DNA from: Climacteris rufus
Lineage: Eukaryota; Chordata; Aves; Passeriformes; Climacteridae
Assembly: GCA_013398175.1 (NCBI GenBank)
Contig: VZRZ01002227.1
Location: forward strand, 164,206-228,205
Length of the DNA: 64,000 nucleotides
Reading direction: 5' to 3'
Numbering within the stretch: position 1 is the first letter of the stretch; each line of letters begins with the position of its first letter. Shown here in pieces: positions 39,361-52,900 of this stretch. The notes below the pieces were generated by a model. It was given only the letters and a program-made list of their open reading frames with translations, was not told the origin of the DNA and searched no databases. The translations under genes were made by a program, and so were the position numbers.

Positions 39361-40630
39361 GCTTGTTTGCCAGAGTCCTTTGGCCTGCGTGTGTTTCCTC
39401 CATGTTCCTTCCCTTTTTTTAACTTTGCTTCTTTTGACAGCTCCTATCATCCAGCATTATTTTCATTTCATATTGTAAGTACAGGAAAGCATTATAGAAT
39501 TCAATGGTTTTACAGATAGCAAAGGTTTTAGGAGTTTTAGGTTTCCTTCCATAGAGTTTTTTTTGTCACCTATTAAGTAGATCTAACCTCTTCAATATAG
39601 ACCCTCTGCTTGCTGGCTCTTCACCTATTTTACCAGACAGCCTTCAGTTTCATTTGCTTAGCAAATCCCATTGTGAATAAAGAAAAAGTATGAAGTGTAG
39701 TTATTTCCTGGAAAACTTGCAAGGGTCATGGTGATGCCCTCTGTGTCTTTCCTCTCTACGATGTACCTGAGGTACGCCAAGTCTGTACCTCAGAAGAAAT
39801 TGAGACAAAACATGTTTTTGTCATGAGAGTATTCCTAACTATTGAATACTTGGTAAATCTAATGCTGTATTAATCTTTATAATAATTAGAAATGCCTAGA
39901 CTTTCAGAGTGGAGACATCAATGAGGATGTTGATACCAAGGTGAGAGATTAAAAGGGAAACAATGCTCGGTTCCATCTTGAAACCAAAATATTTAAGAGA
40001 TGGAATTTGGTTGTGTTTTACCCCTAAAGTTTCCAGCTAGCATCACATTTGAGGAAAATCCTTTTCCGTGTGTCCAGTTTAGTGCAGATGTATAAACAAA
40101 GCACAAAAGGATTTATAAATAATATTTCACTAACTGCAAATAAGTACATAAAATTAAAATGGAAACATGAGGAGTAAGCACATTTCTGTACCATGAAGAA
40201 CAAAACCAGTATGCTATTTCTCCCTTGTTCTAGTATCTACATTGTAAGAAATCTGGCTTTTTATTGCACTCTCTGCAACGTTGAAGCAAAGACAGTGTCT
40301 GTGAATTAGAATAATTACCTTACACTGATTAAACGTAGAGAAACATAGAAACTAGTATTTCATGCCATGGAACCACAGGCAGCTGAAGCAATGCACATTC
40401 CATATAATGGATAACCGAAAGCAAGTTTCATTGTGGTGTTGACACTGGTAAAATTCATGTGCCATCTTTAAATCTAGATCTGAGTATTTTTTAGATATGT
40501 TCTGTGTTACTGTAGTACAAGATTTAAATACCTCCAGAGTTAAAAATCAGCCTTCCAAGTACTTGTTCTCTTTATTTCAAGGAGTGAATATAAACATAAT
40601 TACTGCCTGGTGTTAAATTCGCTTTTCACT
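39361..40630. other. Intronic stretch, no gene seen
   Basis: Sequence returns to AT-rich intron immediately after the island. No repeat or exon is recognised. Confidence 0.55.
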
Positions 40631-40916
40631 CTTGTGACCAGTGACAGGATTAAAGTAAATGTCATGAAGCTGAGTCAGGCGAGGTTTAGGTTGGATGTCA
40701 GGAAAAGGTTTTTTACCGCAGGTTGGTTGAGCACTGGAACAGGATCCCCAGGGAAGTGGTCACAGCACCAGGCTTGACAGAGTTCAGTAAGCATTTGGAC
40801 AATGCTCTTGGGCTCAGGGTGGGATTCTTGGGGTGATCTGCCCAGGGCCAGCAGTTGGACTCAATGATCTTGATGGGTCCTTTCCAACTCGGCATATTCT
40901 ATGATTCTGTCATTCT
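40631..40916 (+). mobile_element. CR1 LINE 3'-end fragment
   Basis: About 285 bases follow the bird CR1 end in order: CCAGTGACAGGATTAAAGTA, GAGGTTTAGGTTGGATGTCA, a 'gagcactggaacaggatccccagggaagtggtcacagca' block, GTTGGACTCAATGATCTTGA, CCTTTCCAACTC and the tail ATTCTATGATTCTGTCATTCT. Orientation is plus. A minus-strand open frame at 40713-40895 is just the shadow of this repeat. The copy is 5'-truncated and has no intact reading frame. Confidence 0.95.
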
Positions 40917-43900
40917 GCTAGTATTGAAGCATGGAGACCCCTAAAATGGTCAGCAGCATATAATTCAAAATGGTAACAGGAGGAGGGAAAATTACTTGCT
41001 TAAGCATTAATTGGAGGGCATGGGTGTTTGTTAGATGATAGGAGTTTTCCAGCATGATTTCCTTCATGATAACTTGTCTCTCACTTCATTCTCCATGGTC
41101 TAGCTCACTTCCCTTTGCGTGCACACATGGAGAGAAAGCTTTCTAAAGTTCATCTTTCTTCAACTCCCTAAGCAAATGCAGAAGAGTTCTCTTTGAGGGT
41201 GATACTGTAAGGGTGTTTTCTACAATTAGACAAAGCAGAAAATGATTGTAACCTCTGTACTTTCAGTGGAGCTGAAGGAAGCAGCTTCATCAGTTGGACA
41301 CAGTGCTGTTGGAGAGGCATATTTTTATTGTTTGTTGGTCTTGACTGAAACTCTAGTTCTTTCTCAAGTACTCAAAACTGAGATTTTCTAAACTAGCTAA
41401 TTTTTATACTAAATTTACAGACTCTAAAGTGACTTGTAAGAATAATTACTACTAAGGAAATCTAAGCAACTTACAAAGAAAAACAGTTCTTACAGGCACA
41501 CTAGATCAATGTAACTTTTAAATCTGGGACAGAGCAAGCCTTTCTTTTCACACTATCTCCAGGTCTTTCAACAGTGACACTGTGGAATAAATGGAAGCAC
41601 ACAATTTATTGTTTTGTTTTTCTTCCCCATTAACAGTCCAATGCTAGTATTGCTCCTTACAAGGACACACCTTTGCTTTTATGGAGAGCTAAGGCACCAT
41701 TTTATAATCTTTTTATAGAGTATATGGGAGGGACAGTGCAGGTTCTGATACAGATGATTTAACATAAGTATTTTACTCACATTTTATAGTACTTGCTTTG
41801 TTTTCCCGCAAGATTTTGACTAATATATACATCTTAAATTGTGGTGTTCTTTGGCAGTTTATGCTTTGAAATAGTTAAATACTGTAAGTCAGAAGAGGGT
41901 GCTGTGTATGGGTATAGTGTGTGTGCAAATGAGGTCTGTACTGGACTTGTCTCCAGGAAGTATTTTTATAGCGTCTTGAGATTATCTGGAGATGTAGTTT
42001 TCTGATAGGACTTTTTTGTAGGACTTCAACACTTTTCATTTGAAAGGATTTATGTTAAGTGCAAACATGTTTGGGCATAGCTTCTATACTTTCCTTTTAC
42101 TCTTGTTGCAAATATAAAAATTTAGCAAAATTAAACACGAACCCTTTATCTGTTTAACACCCTCCTGTCAGTGTTCTTGCAAAAGCATCTGGAGGTTTTA
42201 TGTCTAGAAGTTTGGAGTTGAATTGAGATTTCTTCCTTCTATGTTACATCTTCACTGGTAAAAAACCCCAACAAAACAACAGAAGAATCAGTCAAACCCT
42301 GATGTTCTTGGCTGTTTAAATGTCGTCCATAATACATCCCTTAAGAGTTATAAGCTTTCTGAACAATAGCAGATTTAACGCTCTCGTGATGAACCTGATG
42401 CATAATATCATTACTCCTGGCATGTGCCAGCCTGGTGTGAACATTGCTTTCCTTTTAGTGGTGTGTCCAGTGCCATTCCCACCTCACTGTGCCCCCACTG
42501 GCCCAGGGAGAGTGGCTCAGCTGAAGTAAAACCTTCCAGCTGCCACCGGATAGCCTCTTGCATAAGCACATAATCAACTTACATTAAGAAACAAAGTAAG
42601 TAATTATCTGTTCCTATCAGAATACTTACTCCATTTGAGTTCCATTTACAATGTATAATTGACCCCTTAGGAGCTGTGTGTACTAGAAAAAATCTAACAG
42701 GATGACTGGTAGACTCGGTTTTGCTCTGCACTAGACCTACAGGAGCTATTTGCTTCCAGGGGTGTGGTTGTTGGATATGGTAACTGATACAGCTGCTGTG
42801 GCAAGGCCTCGGATGTAGTCCTATTCTAAAAAGTAAAATAAGTATGAAAATATTTTCTGCTTTCCTTGGCTTTAGTCATAGCTGCTTATTTATAAGAAAA
42901 ATGGTGAGATTGCTTTTTTATTTGTACTGTGCCTCCTAAGACAATTCAAGTTGGAATCTGTGCCTGGTATTCCCTCTATTAAATGTGCTTGTATTTTATT
43001 TCTGATTAATTGTCCAATAGAATGCCTCCTAAAATCAAGAGAGTAATTGTTTCTAGAAGGAAAAAGTAAATTACTTTCCCCTCCTAAAATTTTCTCTTAC
43101 TGATGGATTGAATCTTCTTATATTTAGAGGAAGAAAAAAAGGAAAGTATTAGGAAGTGGACAGAAATAACTGCTGTAAGACATTCTACTACCAACTAGGG
43201 CACTGCCAAGGATTACTTATCTCATTTGTAGTAATACTCCTTGGGCTATCACCTGAAGTTTTATTTTTGGCACTATCATTTTGGTATCTTGCCCCATTTT
43301 CATTGCCTGCAGGACAGCTGATCCTGCCTGTAGGATATATGTCCTGAAGAGTGCCCCATGATGTCAAAATACATTTGAAAACAGGTGGATTTTATGAAAC
43401 TGGTAATATGCTCTTCTGCAGGAGTCAAACATGCCTCATTGATCAGGAGCGTGCATTTGTGTTATGGGTAAAGTAGGAGTTGTACAATCTTGTTATTTTA
43501 CTGCATTTTGGGGGGAACAAAGAAGTTAGTCTAGAACAATGACTTCTGATTTGATTTAGGGATTGCCTTTGGATTTCAATGTTTTTAAAGGTTTAAGGTA
43601 AAGAATTACCTGATACAATAAATGTCTCGAATGGCTAGACTTCTTATTTTCAAACACAGTTATGACTTAAATTGGCCTGGTAATCAATAAACTCAAGTTA
43701 CCTGGTTTAGAAAGAACATACATTTGCTTCTCCTAAAATCACTGCATTCTAGGCATTTGTCTGTCAGTTTATGCAACCAGCTTATATGTGGAAATCTCTG
43801 CTCAGAATATGGACAGTTTTACAATTCACTGAACTTTGAAGTCAATCATATTGTTCAGTAAATCTGATTCATGCTTCCTTATTCATAGATCTTATCAAAT

Positions 43901-46900
43901 GATTACAAAGTACAGAATTGCTGTGTACTTCCCAAATAAGCAATATTTGGAATATATGTTACAGTATAATAAGAGAATTTGACGTGTACTTTAGACTTAA
44001 TAATTATTTCCTGCATTTAGAGATGTAGAAAACCAACATGGCATGACAAGCTAATTCAAAAGTCTTCATTGCTTTTCCTAATCCAGTTTTGCAGTAACTG
44101 AGAATTTACAGTTTTGGGGCTTTTTTTTGCTTGGACTGCATACAGGAATTTCTAGTCCAACATGAAAAGAGATGAGGGGACACACTGTTTTCTGGGAGTA
44201 TGAGTTTTATTAAGCATGAAAGCTAAATATTTTAAAAGAACACTTGTCTGTTGGACTCTTTTCAAAAAGAACACTAAGGAAAATCTATTAATAATATTTT
44301 CTTTGCTGTTGTAATAACTTGATTTCCTAAATGTGTGTATTCATTTGTAAAAAAAAACAAAAAAAACCCAGTGGACTAAATGTGCTTTTTATGATTATCT
44401 AGCTATTTCACTTTGTGGGTTCTTTAGCCTGTCATACACAGCAGATCAAAAAAGATAATCCTAATGATTGTGGTTCAGAAGTTTTTTGATACTTGTTCAG
44501 TTGAAGTAATCTCTCAGGTATCATTCTTCAGTTATGAAGGTAAAGTGTTTGTGGGTTTTTTTCCTAAGATCATCTGCCACAGAGGCTGTCCAAAAGCCTG
44601 GTATATTCACCTTGGTTTCTGAAGGATCTGTAGGGCCTCTGATGTCATTAAGTACACTTATACTTTTTCAGATTTGCTAAATAGAGGTCTTTCCTGCCAG
44701 CATGTATTGGGAGTTTACTTACACTTGAGTTTCCCAAAATGTGGGGTATAGAGACTGTCAGCCTTCTGTAAGCTACTCTTGGCTAATGTTGGCTTCCTTT
44801 CTGCTCTTTTATTGAGGAGAAAATGTGGTTAGGGGTTTTTTTCCTTGTTTTTTTTCCATTGCTTATCATTGAAAAGGGAAGGAATGGCAGATCAGCCTTT
44901 GAAGTCAGAAACATTTCTTTAGGGAGATTTTTAAAGATGTGAGTTAATGTTGGAGTATGTTTGTCTGGGGGGGAAAATGGTGATTTTTCTTAGGTTGTAG
45001 AGTCTTGAGAGAGTTTTATGGCAAAAATACTATCCCATCACAAGTTGTTTTTAGAGGATGACATAACTACTTGCCTCTGTCTGTCTCCACATCAAACAAA
45101 TCACAACAGTAAATCAAAGCCTAGAAGTGGGTGACTTCTCTGATGTTTTTATGTATGCTTTTGCTGCTGCATAGAAACCAGCAGCATCAAAAGGTTGTTA
45201 AACCTCTTCTCTGTATCCCTCAATGACAGACATGTGGAGGTTGAGATTACACTTATCATCTCATCCCAGACAAACCTGCATAACCTCCTCTGCCTTTATT
45301 ATCAAAATCATAGCAAGTCAGAATATATTAATCTCAACTACAGTGCAGTTCTAGACTTGATAGAAAAATCTTTCTTTAAAAATATCTTTCCTTTTCTGCA
45401 TGAAGGACACAGAACAGTTTTGATGTATTGAAGTGCAATGTGGACATTTTGTCTTCCACATAAAAATAAAAGGAGGCAAATGGTTCATTGAAAGCTTTAA
45501 AAAATGTCCCCCATATAGTGTAATTATACTGATGAAGGTCTCATGGTAACGTTTTAAAATGGGAAGTAGCTACAGTTCTTACTAAAATAAAAGAATGAGT
45601 CTCTGCTTCTGGTCTTTGATGCTGTACTTTGTGTACTGGAGCTTGAGTGCAGATGTGTTGGGTGTACTGTGTTGACCTTGCTTTGAGTTCTCTGGCTGTT
45701 ATTAGTGCTTTTATTAGTAGTATTTTACAAGTATGAAATGTTTACTTAGGGTGGCCAGTCACTGTAGATCAACTTCTATTACCTTACAGGCAACTGACTG
45801 TATCTTAAAAAAAAAGTGGTTTATTTAAGTGTTCTTCACCTTTGCTATATCAGAAACTTCCTCTGCTTATTAATGGCATCTTTAACTTCACCCAGTCTTC
45901 ACTGAACTGTTTAAGAGGGTGAAAGCTGAAAGTGTGTCCTTGACTTCTGGTGCCCTGCTCATTCAGGCATTAGTTAGGTATTGGAGCTTCTCTGACTTCA
46001 TTTGCTGAAGAGTTTAGTTATAAACCTTCATTTTCACTGTTTTAAATGCTAAGCATTGGCTGTTTTGCTTTCTCATGCTTGTGTTTAATTACTTTTATAG
46101 TAGATGTTCTGGACTTTCTAGATTTTTTTGAATAGCAACTGGTACTAGCTTCTAACTGAGCAGTCAACTTAATGTTTTGTGTTGTGACTAATTTTTTTAA
46201 ATGTTACTTAAGTTTTTCTCTGTGTGACTATATATGACAAAGGAAATAGCTCTAATGTAAAATAATGGTTTTGTATGAATATCTGACTTTTAAAATACAA
46301 CTAATAGCAAATATTGATAAAGTTTATTTTTTATAAATATTTGACTGGTTACCATAGAAGTTCTTGAAGTCTTTTGATGTTTGTAAAAGTACAAAGTTGT
46401 GAAATATTTATTGTACTTCAGTTTTGTACTTCAGATTGTTCAGTTGCAAATCTAGAAAGTATGGATTTGAGAGTAAAAGTAAATATTAAAAATCTCACTG
46501 CATCAAAAGAATTGTAAAGTAATATTTAATCTTAATGGAATTCACATTGCTCAAGTGCAGTGAAAACAGAAGGGGTTCTAAAATCTTGTGGTTACTGGTG
46601 TCATTAAGCTTTTAATGCATCGTGAGTGGGTTTACTCATGCTCCTGACGTCAACACTTCAAAGGTATTGAATGTTCTTTATGCCATTTAATAAGTTTTAA
46701 ATTCTTGTCTTTCATCAGTGTAGACTTGATCTGAAGTCAGATTCTGATCCTGATTCCTGCTAATTTTGGAGAATTTAAAAAATTTAAAAGATCTTCACTA
46801 TTATGCATAGGGATTGAATGTGGCATTTCATCAGCAACACCTATGTGATAGTAGTTACAACTGTAAAATACAGTTTGTGGACTCTTACCTGAATCAGCAC

Positions 46901-49900
46901 ATGGCTTTTTCCCCCTCAGATACTTGAACACATGGTATTGCTCTGCAGTATTGTAAGAAGTAATAGGCTAACATTTTATATTCCTTTAATTTTTCAGAAC
47001 TGTACTTCAATATTATTGTATAATTATGTAAGAGTTAGAAGTATGTTGAAAGTTTTTCAAATAGCTTTAAATAAATGTTTCATTAACCTTGTAGCCATCT
47101 GTAGTTAGGGTCCTTCCTTCTCTCAATGTGTGTGTTTTCAGCAGGCTGAATTTGCATAACATGAGATTTGGTGCTGATACACAGCAAAAAGCATGGAGAC
47201 AATTGAAAATGCTAGGTAGCTTCTAATGATGTATAATTAATCCCTTTTTCTGAAGAGACAAGTTATTTTTGAACGATAAATTCAAGGTTTCTTCAAGATG
47301 AAGTATAGGGCTGCTGGGGTTATGTTGTGACTTTTTAAATAGTTCTCAAAACCAGTGGCATATAAAAGAGAGAGAGAATTTACATGTTACACTGCAGAAA
47401 GTATGGCAAAATATAATTACTCATAATAGAAATTTGGCTGTTAGTGCTGTCATTTTCACTAATGCCAGGTCTTTCAGGCTGTTTGTAAATGTACCAGTAA
47501 ATGCAGGGAAGTCTTGTCACTTGTACCAGACCTGTTCACTTCTGTGGATAGTTCTGTAGCCCAAGACAGTCTGGCCTTAGTCACGTGGAGTAAGTTCATG
47601 AGCAAGATCTTAATTTGAAAAATTGTCAAAACATGACACCTGCTAGTTTTACTGAGGATTTAGGTTTCTCCTTACAGATGTAGGAAACTGACAGATAACA
47701 GTTGCTTTAGTTCTGCAACTTCCAGTAGCACCCATGTGCTAGTTTTTCTTTCTCAGTTTTATCTTAGGTTATTTGCTTCTGATAGGTTGCAACCTGACTT
47801 AAAGCATGTATGGTAGCATAGCTACAGACTTACACTGGGAGATTCTTTTTTTGAAGTAATTTTGTTTAGCAGAAACAAAAACTTATTTTGAATGAATGAG
47901 AGCAATCTGCTGCTTGCCTCCCCCCATCCTCCTGTTTCTTTAGAATGTGTAAAAATAACTTTTTTTAAATTACATTTTCTGACCCAAAAATTTTTATCTC
48001 TTTAGATTTGTTTTTTTGTTGAATTATTGCAAAAAGTAGTTATTGACAACTAAGAGTAAAAAAAAAACCCCGCTGTGTTCTGAAATATCTGTATAACTCT
48101 TTCTAGAAAAGTATCTTTGTAGGTAGTTGCATTTGACTGGCACTTCATTTAAATCTTAGTGGCATTTAGTTGCCTTAAAAGAAATGAAATTGCTCTTGTT
48201 TTACAGCTTTTTGTAGCACCTAAGGAAGCTGTAAATTTTCTCTGCAAATTTTAATTTCAGCTGTTAGTCTGGAAGTACTTAGAAGTAAACTTGATTTTTA
48301 ATTAATTTAAGTGCTAAGGCTGTCATGTATCATGTCTTATGTGACACTTTCCCTTCTAGTTTCTCCTACCACTTTGCTTTGCAGTATGGTTTGTTCCTCA
48401 TTTGCCTTTCTAATTGCAAGTGAGACTCTTGAAAGAATTTCCATGTAGCTGTGGTCCTTGGCTGGGCCTGGGCAGAAGTGGAGGAGGCACACGGTGTCCC
48501 TGTCCCACTGGCAACACGGGCCAAAATGTGTCAGAGCTGCTACAGTGGCAGGAAGGGGGGAAAAAATACAGCAAAGGCATTTTTCCAGCTGGCCAGTAAT
48601 TCACATACTTCAGATTTACCTTTTACCATCGTTCCAGTGATTCCCTGAAACTAGCTGAAGATTGCATATGTGGATAGAATAGGAGACTTTTATCTGTATC
48701 ACTTTTATTGTTACTTTACATGGAAAAAAACCCAGGGAAATTAAAAAAGATTCACCTGAAGAGAAAGCACAAGCATCACAAATAGCTATACCTAATGGGG
48801 CCAGTGTGTCTGTCTGGAATTTAAATTGACTCCTTAGAAAAGATCTTACTCTTGCTTGAATAACTGAGGTTAGTTTTTATGTATGTGAAACAAAGAATTT
48901 CTGTAACTCTTTTTAGGAGGAACACAGATCACTGGCTTTGTCATCCAGGAAGTCAAATTATTCAAAGTATAGAGTATGTGGAATTTGGTTCAAGATGTTG
49001 TTCCAAACTGGAAATTAGGAAGGAGAACTGGGCTGTCTTTGAAGTGCTGTATGGCAGTGTCCCAGTGCCAGCTCATGTGACACGATTGGGATATAGCTGT
49101 ATTAGCTTCAGAAGTATTTTATTCCAAGTATAGTGCTCAAGGAGGCATGAACTGAAAGGTTGAAATAAAATTTATGTTAAGTACACATACAGAAGTGTTA
49201 GGTATCTTACAGAAACTGGAACATTTGCTATTGTGACAGAATGTTTTTTCTAACAGCTGTGAGTTGCAGAACTCTGAATCATTTCATCATCATACTTTCC
49301 TGTACCCTCTTCAAAAATTTCACAAAAACTTATTGCAGCCTATTGCTAGGAATCCATTTCCCCTTCTGTCTGCATGCACAAGACCCTTGCAGAAGGTGGG
49401 AAGAAAGATCAGAAAACCAGGATTCACCAAATAGTATGGATACAGCTTGGTTGGGAAACTTGTGGACTTGACACCATTTTCTGTAGTTAAGATATACCCA
49501 CCATTGCTTCTAATTACATCTTTGCTGAGAGTCACAAATAAAATTATCTATTTGCAGTTAAAGAATGTTTATCTTCTTTCTTTCTTTTCCCTCTGCATGT
49601 ACTTGTGTCCAGTATTCTGTGATTTGTAGGCAATTGATTTGGGAGAGTTTTGATTTCAAATGCGCTTTCTGATGAGAACCATCATCCAAGGGTTTAAAAT
49701 TCATTTGCTGAAAAGAAAGGCAGTAATAAATATTCTGTGGCAACAGAAGCTGTTATGGGTGACCCATAGGATGTGTTAATTAGACATAGGAGTTTCTGAG
49801 AGAGAGTTCTGTGTTGGATTTTTTTTTTTGTGGTTGCCTCTGAAGTGCTGCTTTTTAGTATTCCATTAAATTATTTAATGGCATATGTCCATGACTTATA

Positions 49901-52900
49901 GGTGAATCAAATAATTTGCTTTCTGCTTACAGTGTCTCATTGAGGTAGTCCTTTTTCGGATTATAAAACCTTATAGGGAATTTATCTGATAATTATATGA
50001 ATTATTTTGTCTGTGCCATTCTGTATTCATATGAAACATAAGAACATCTTAGCAGCTTTCAAAATTATACTCTTCCTTCTGAGCTTGGTGCATTCATATG
50101 AAAGGCTGGTATAATGTTGTGAACGAAATACAAAGCTTAAATGCTCTCTGGGTATTTGTGAGTTTGCCTATCATTTGAAATCTCACCAAGATCCTCTAAG
50201 TGGAGGGGAATTTTACCTTTTCCCTCTATAAATACATACATACAAATTAAAGAGGTTTTTAGCAAAAGTGGACTATTTAAATGCTTAATCTATTTTACTG
50301 GTTAGCAATTTTAGGAAATGTAGATTTTTTTTTAAAATCATTATTTCTTGAGATGGATTTTTGTGTTCTGTAGATCAAATCTACCCTTAGAAGGACTGGA
50401 TCTGTCAGGATTTGGAAAGGTTAGTTAAAAACCTGCACACTGTGCCATTGTTTGCAAAGGGAAAGGGCTGCACATAAACCTGTGGAATGGTGTCAAGTGT
50501 AAAAGAGCAGGTACTCAGTACATTGGAGAAATTAAGACAAAGATGAGATTATATGTTCTCATGGCTTTGTCAACAGTGCATGATAAAGACAGTTTCCTTA
50601 CAATACTAGAAAGGAAAAGGGGTTTTTTAGTCTTTGCTTTAGTGAATTACAGCTTTGAGCTATTGGAGTTGTTTCTCTTCACTGAATGAAAAATTAGACA
50701 GTGAGAGCCTTTAGTGCAGAGCTGTTGTAAAGCGTGAATGTTTTTTCACACTGTGCACCATTAGTTCTTCCTGCGGATTGAGTGATAATGGCTTGTCTGT
50801 ATCTGTTACCCTAAAACCCCAAAGTGCTTGAGCAGCTCTGTGTTCAGAGTGCAGTTCTAACAGTGGTGCTAATTGCTTAATTGACATCAAATAGTCATGT
50901 TTCAATAAAACACCAGGCCTTAGTAAAGCCTGCCTGGACTGGTGTAAAGTAACTTCTGTGTGGAGGAATGGAGTCACAGCCTGGGTGAACAAGGCTTCAG
51001 CTGATGCTGAGAATGTGGTTCTGTCCCGTCTGTGGTTAGAGTGCACTATCCCTTTTAATCAGAAAGCGTTTAGAAAAAAGTAGGAGAGAATATTGTTTAA
51101 TGAAATGTACTTAGAGCCTGGCCAGGGCAGATTGTTTCTGAGTTTTCAGCTGTACTTAGTGCATATTAACTTACTTGAACAATGTTTGTATTTATATTGT
51201 TTGGAGAGAAAATAAAATTTTGAACTGAAGGTTGTTGCTGCTTATTATGTCCAAGTTAGTAGTTCAAGTGGAGGGTTAGGAAATATTATTTAGTGTTTCC
51301 ATTGATTTCAAAATCATATATTAAATCTCTTTACTAAAAATATGTGGCAAGACCTGGAATCTTTCTAAGTCAGTTACTTTTCCAGCAGCTACCACTAGCA
51401 TCTTCTTATCATCCATTTGCTGTCATGTGTTGACTACCAAGCCCCTTGTCTTTTCAGGCAATATATTTTTGTTTACATTAAATCTAGACAAAAATTACCC
51501 AAGTAGCATGAAAGTAAATCTCATGCTAGTTTCAGTTTGGTTTTTTAAATCGGAAAAAAATGAGCTGCAGGAGTATTTAAACTCTTAAGGTGTAATTCTG
51601 CTAACTGTCTGTGTTTAGCACTAGGAAAATATGCCTTAGTCTTTTGCTGGGCTTTGCTTTCATTATCACTGACACTGCTAGAAAGAGTAAAAGCTATGTA
51701 ACATTTCTTCATTGATGGACCAATAAAACTAGGTCTCAGTACACTGAGCTTTACACTAAAAATAGAAGCAGATAATGCTCAGGTTTATTTATGGTTTCAT
51801 GGACATGTTCTTAATGGGCTTAAGCAATAGAACTTTAAAAAGAAGTGAATATAGTTCATTGTTTTGGCAGGAGCACCAGACTGCTTTTGTTCAGTTACTC
51901 TGGTGTCATTCTGGAAGTTGTAATACCCAACACTAAAAACTGTCAGGGCAGGGTGTTTGGCTTTGGGGATTGGCATTACCAGGTAGTCAGCTGGTGTGTT
52001 TTGATTTCTCTAAGTGGCCTATGTCCTGACTTACAGTGCTGTTTCTTTAAAAATATCTTTTTCTGCTTTGCACAAGTGAGTTGCCTTGGTGCCCTGCTGA
52101 ATAATGCATCACTTTGTGCATTGCACTTCACTGGTGAAGAGAGCCTTACTCTTCCCTGCTCACTTTTTACGCTTGGACTGTGAGTGGTTTGGGGGTTTGG
52201 AGTTGTTGAATTAGGTTAGTAAAGTGCATTTATTTTCTATTATCTATTAACATAGTGAAAAAAAGAAAAATATTGTGTACTAGCAGATAGTTTAATTTAG
52301 ATACGGTTTTGTGCACTTGTGTTACATATATCAACTCATTATAAAACCAGATCCAACTCAGCTAATAGAAGAGACTGTCTTGGTTTTATATGTATGCTTA
52401 AAGTAAATTTTGTAGAACCTTGCTTTAGGGATAAAAATTCCAGAGTGGTTGGTTTACTTAGTGTTGCCTCAATACTCCAGGGCTTCAGACCTGTAAAACC
52501 TGGTAGCAGAGCAGGAGAGTGCTGTTTAGAGCTGTCTGTACAGCTTCATAGGTAATTTCAGAGGCCAGTTTTAACTGAGTCATGAGAAAGACTCAGCGTA
52601 TGCAATGAAATTTTAAAAAGTGCTATTTTTAAAATAACAGTGTTGTCAAGCTGTCTTGGACTGGTTTGTGATTAAATATGTGAGATAAATTGTCAGGCTG
52701 GGCCTCTGTAGAGGGAAGGAGAAGCTCAGGGATTTCTTGGTGTTCAAAGTTTGTGTGGCATTCCCATCAACCCTTTATGTAGTCATCTTTGAACTCGGGT
52801 GCTTCACTTTTCAGGGGTCGTCTTTGTGTTGCTTTTATGTCTGGAACATCCTTCCTAATGAAGAATTTTAAAATGCTGTACAATTTAATGAATTGTACAG

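Noticed and set aside
38876..39478. Long open frames on both strands across the CpG island (up to 177 codons plus, 175 and 150 codons minus).
   Set aside because: High GC removes stop codons from several frames at once, and the products are low-complexity Arg/Pro/Gly/Ala-rich. Only the short Kozak-to-donor segment has independent support.
51756..51765. CTAAAAATAG, a MEF2-type site (also at 55773-55782).
   Set aside because: Such AT-rich motifs are expected by chance at this composition. There is no clustering with other sites.
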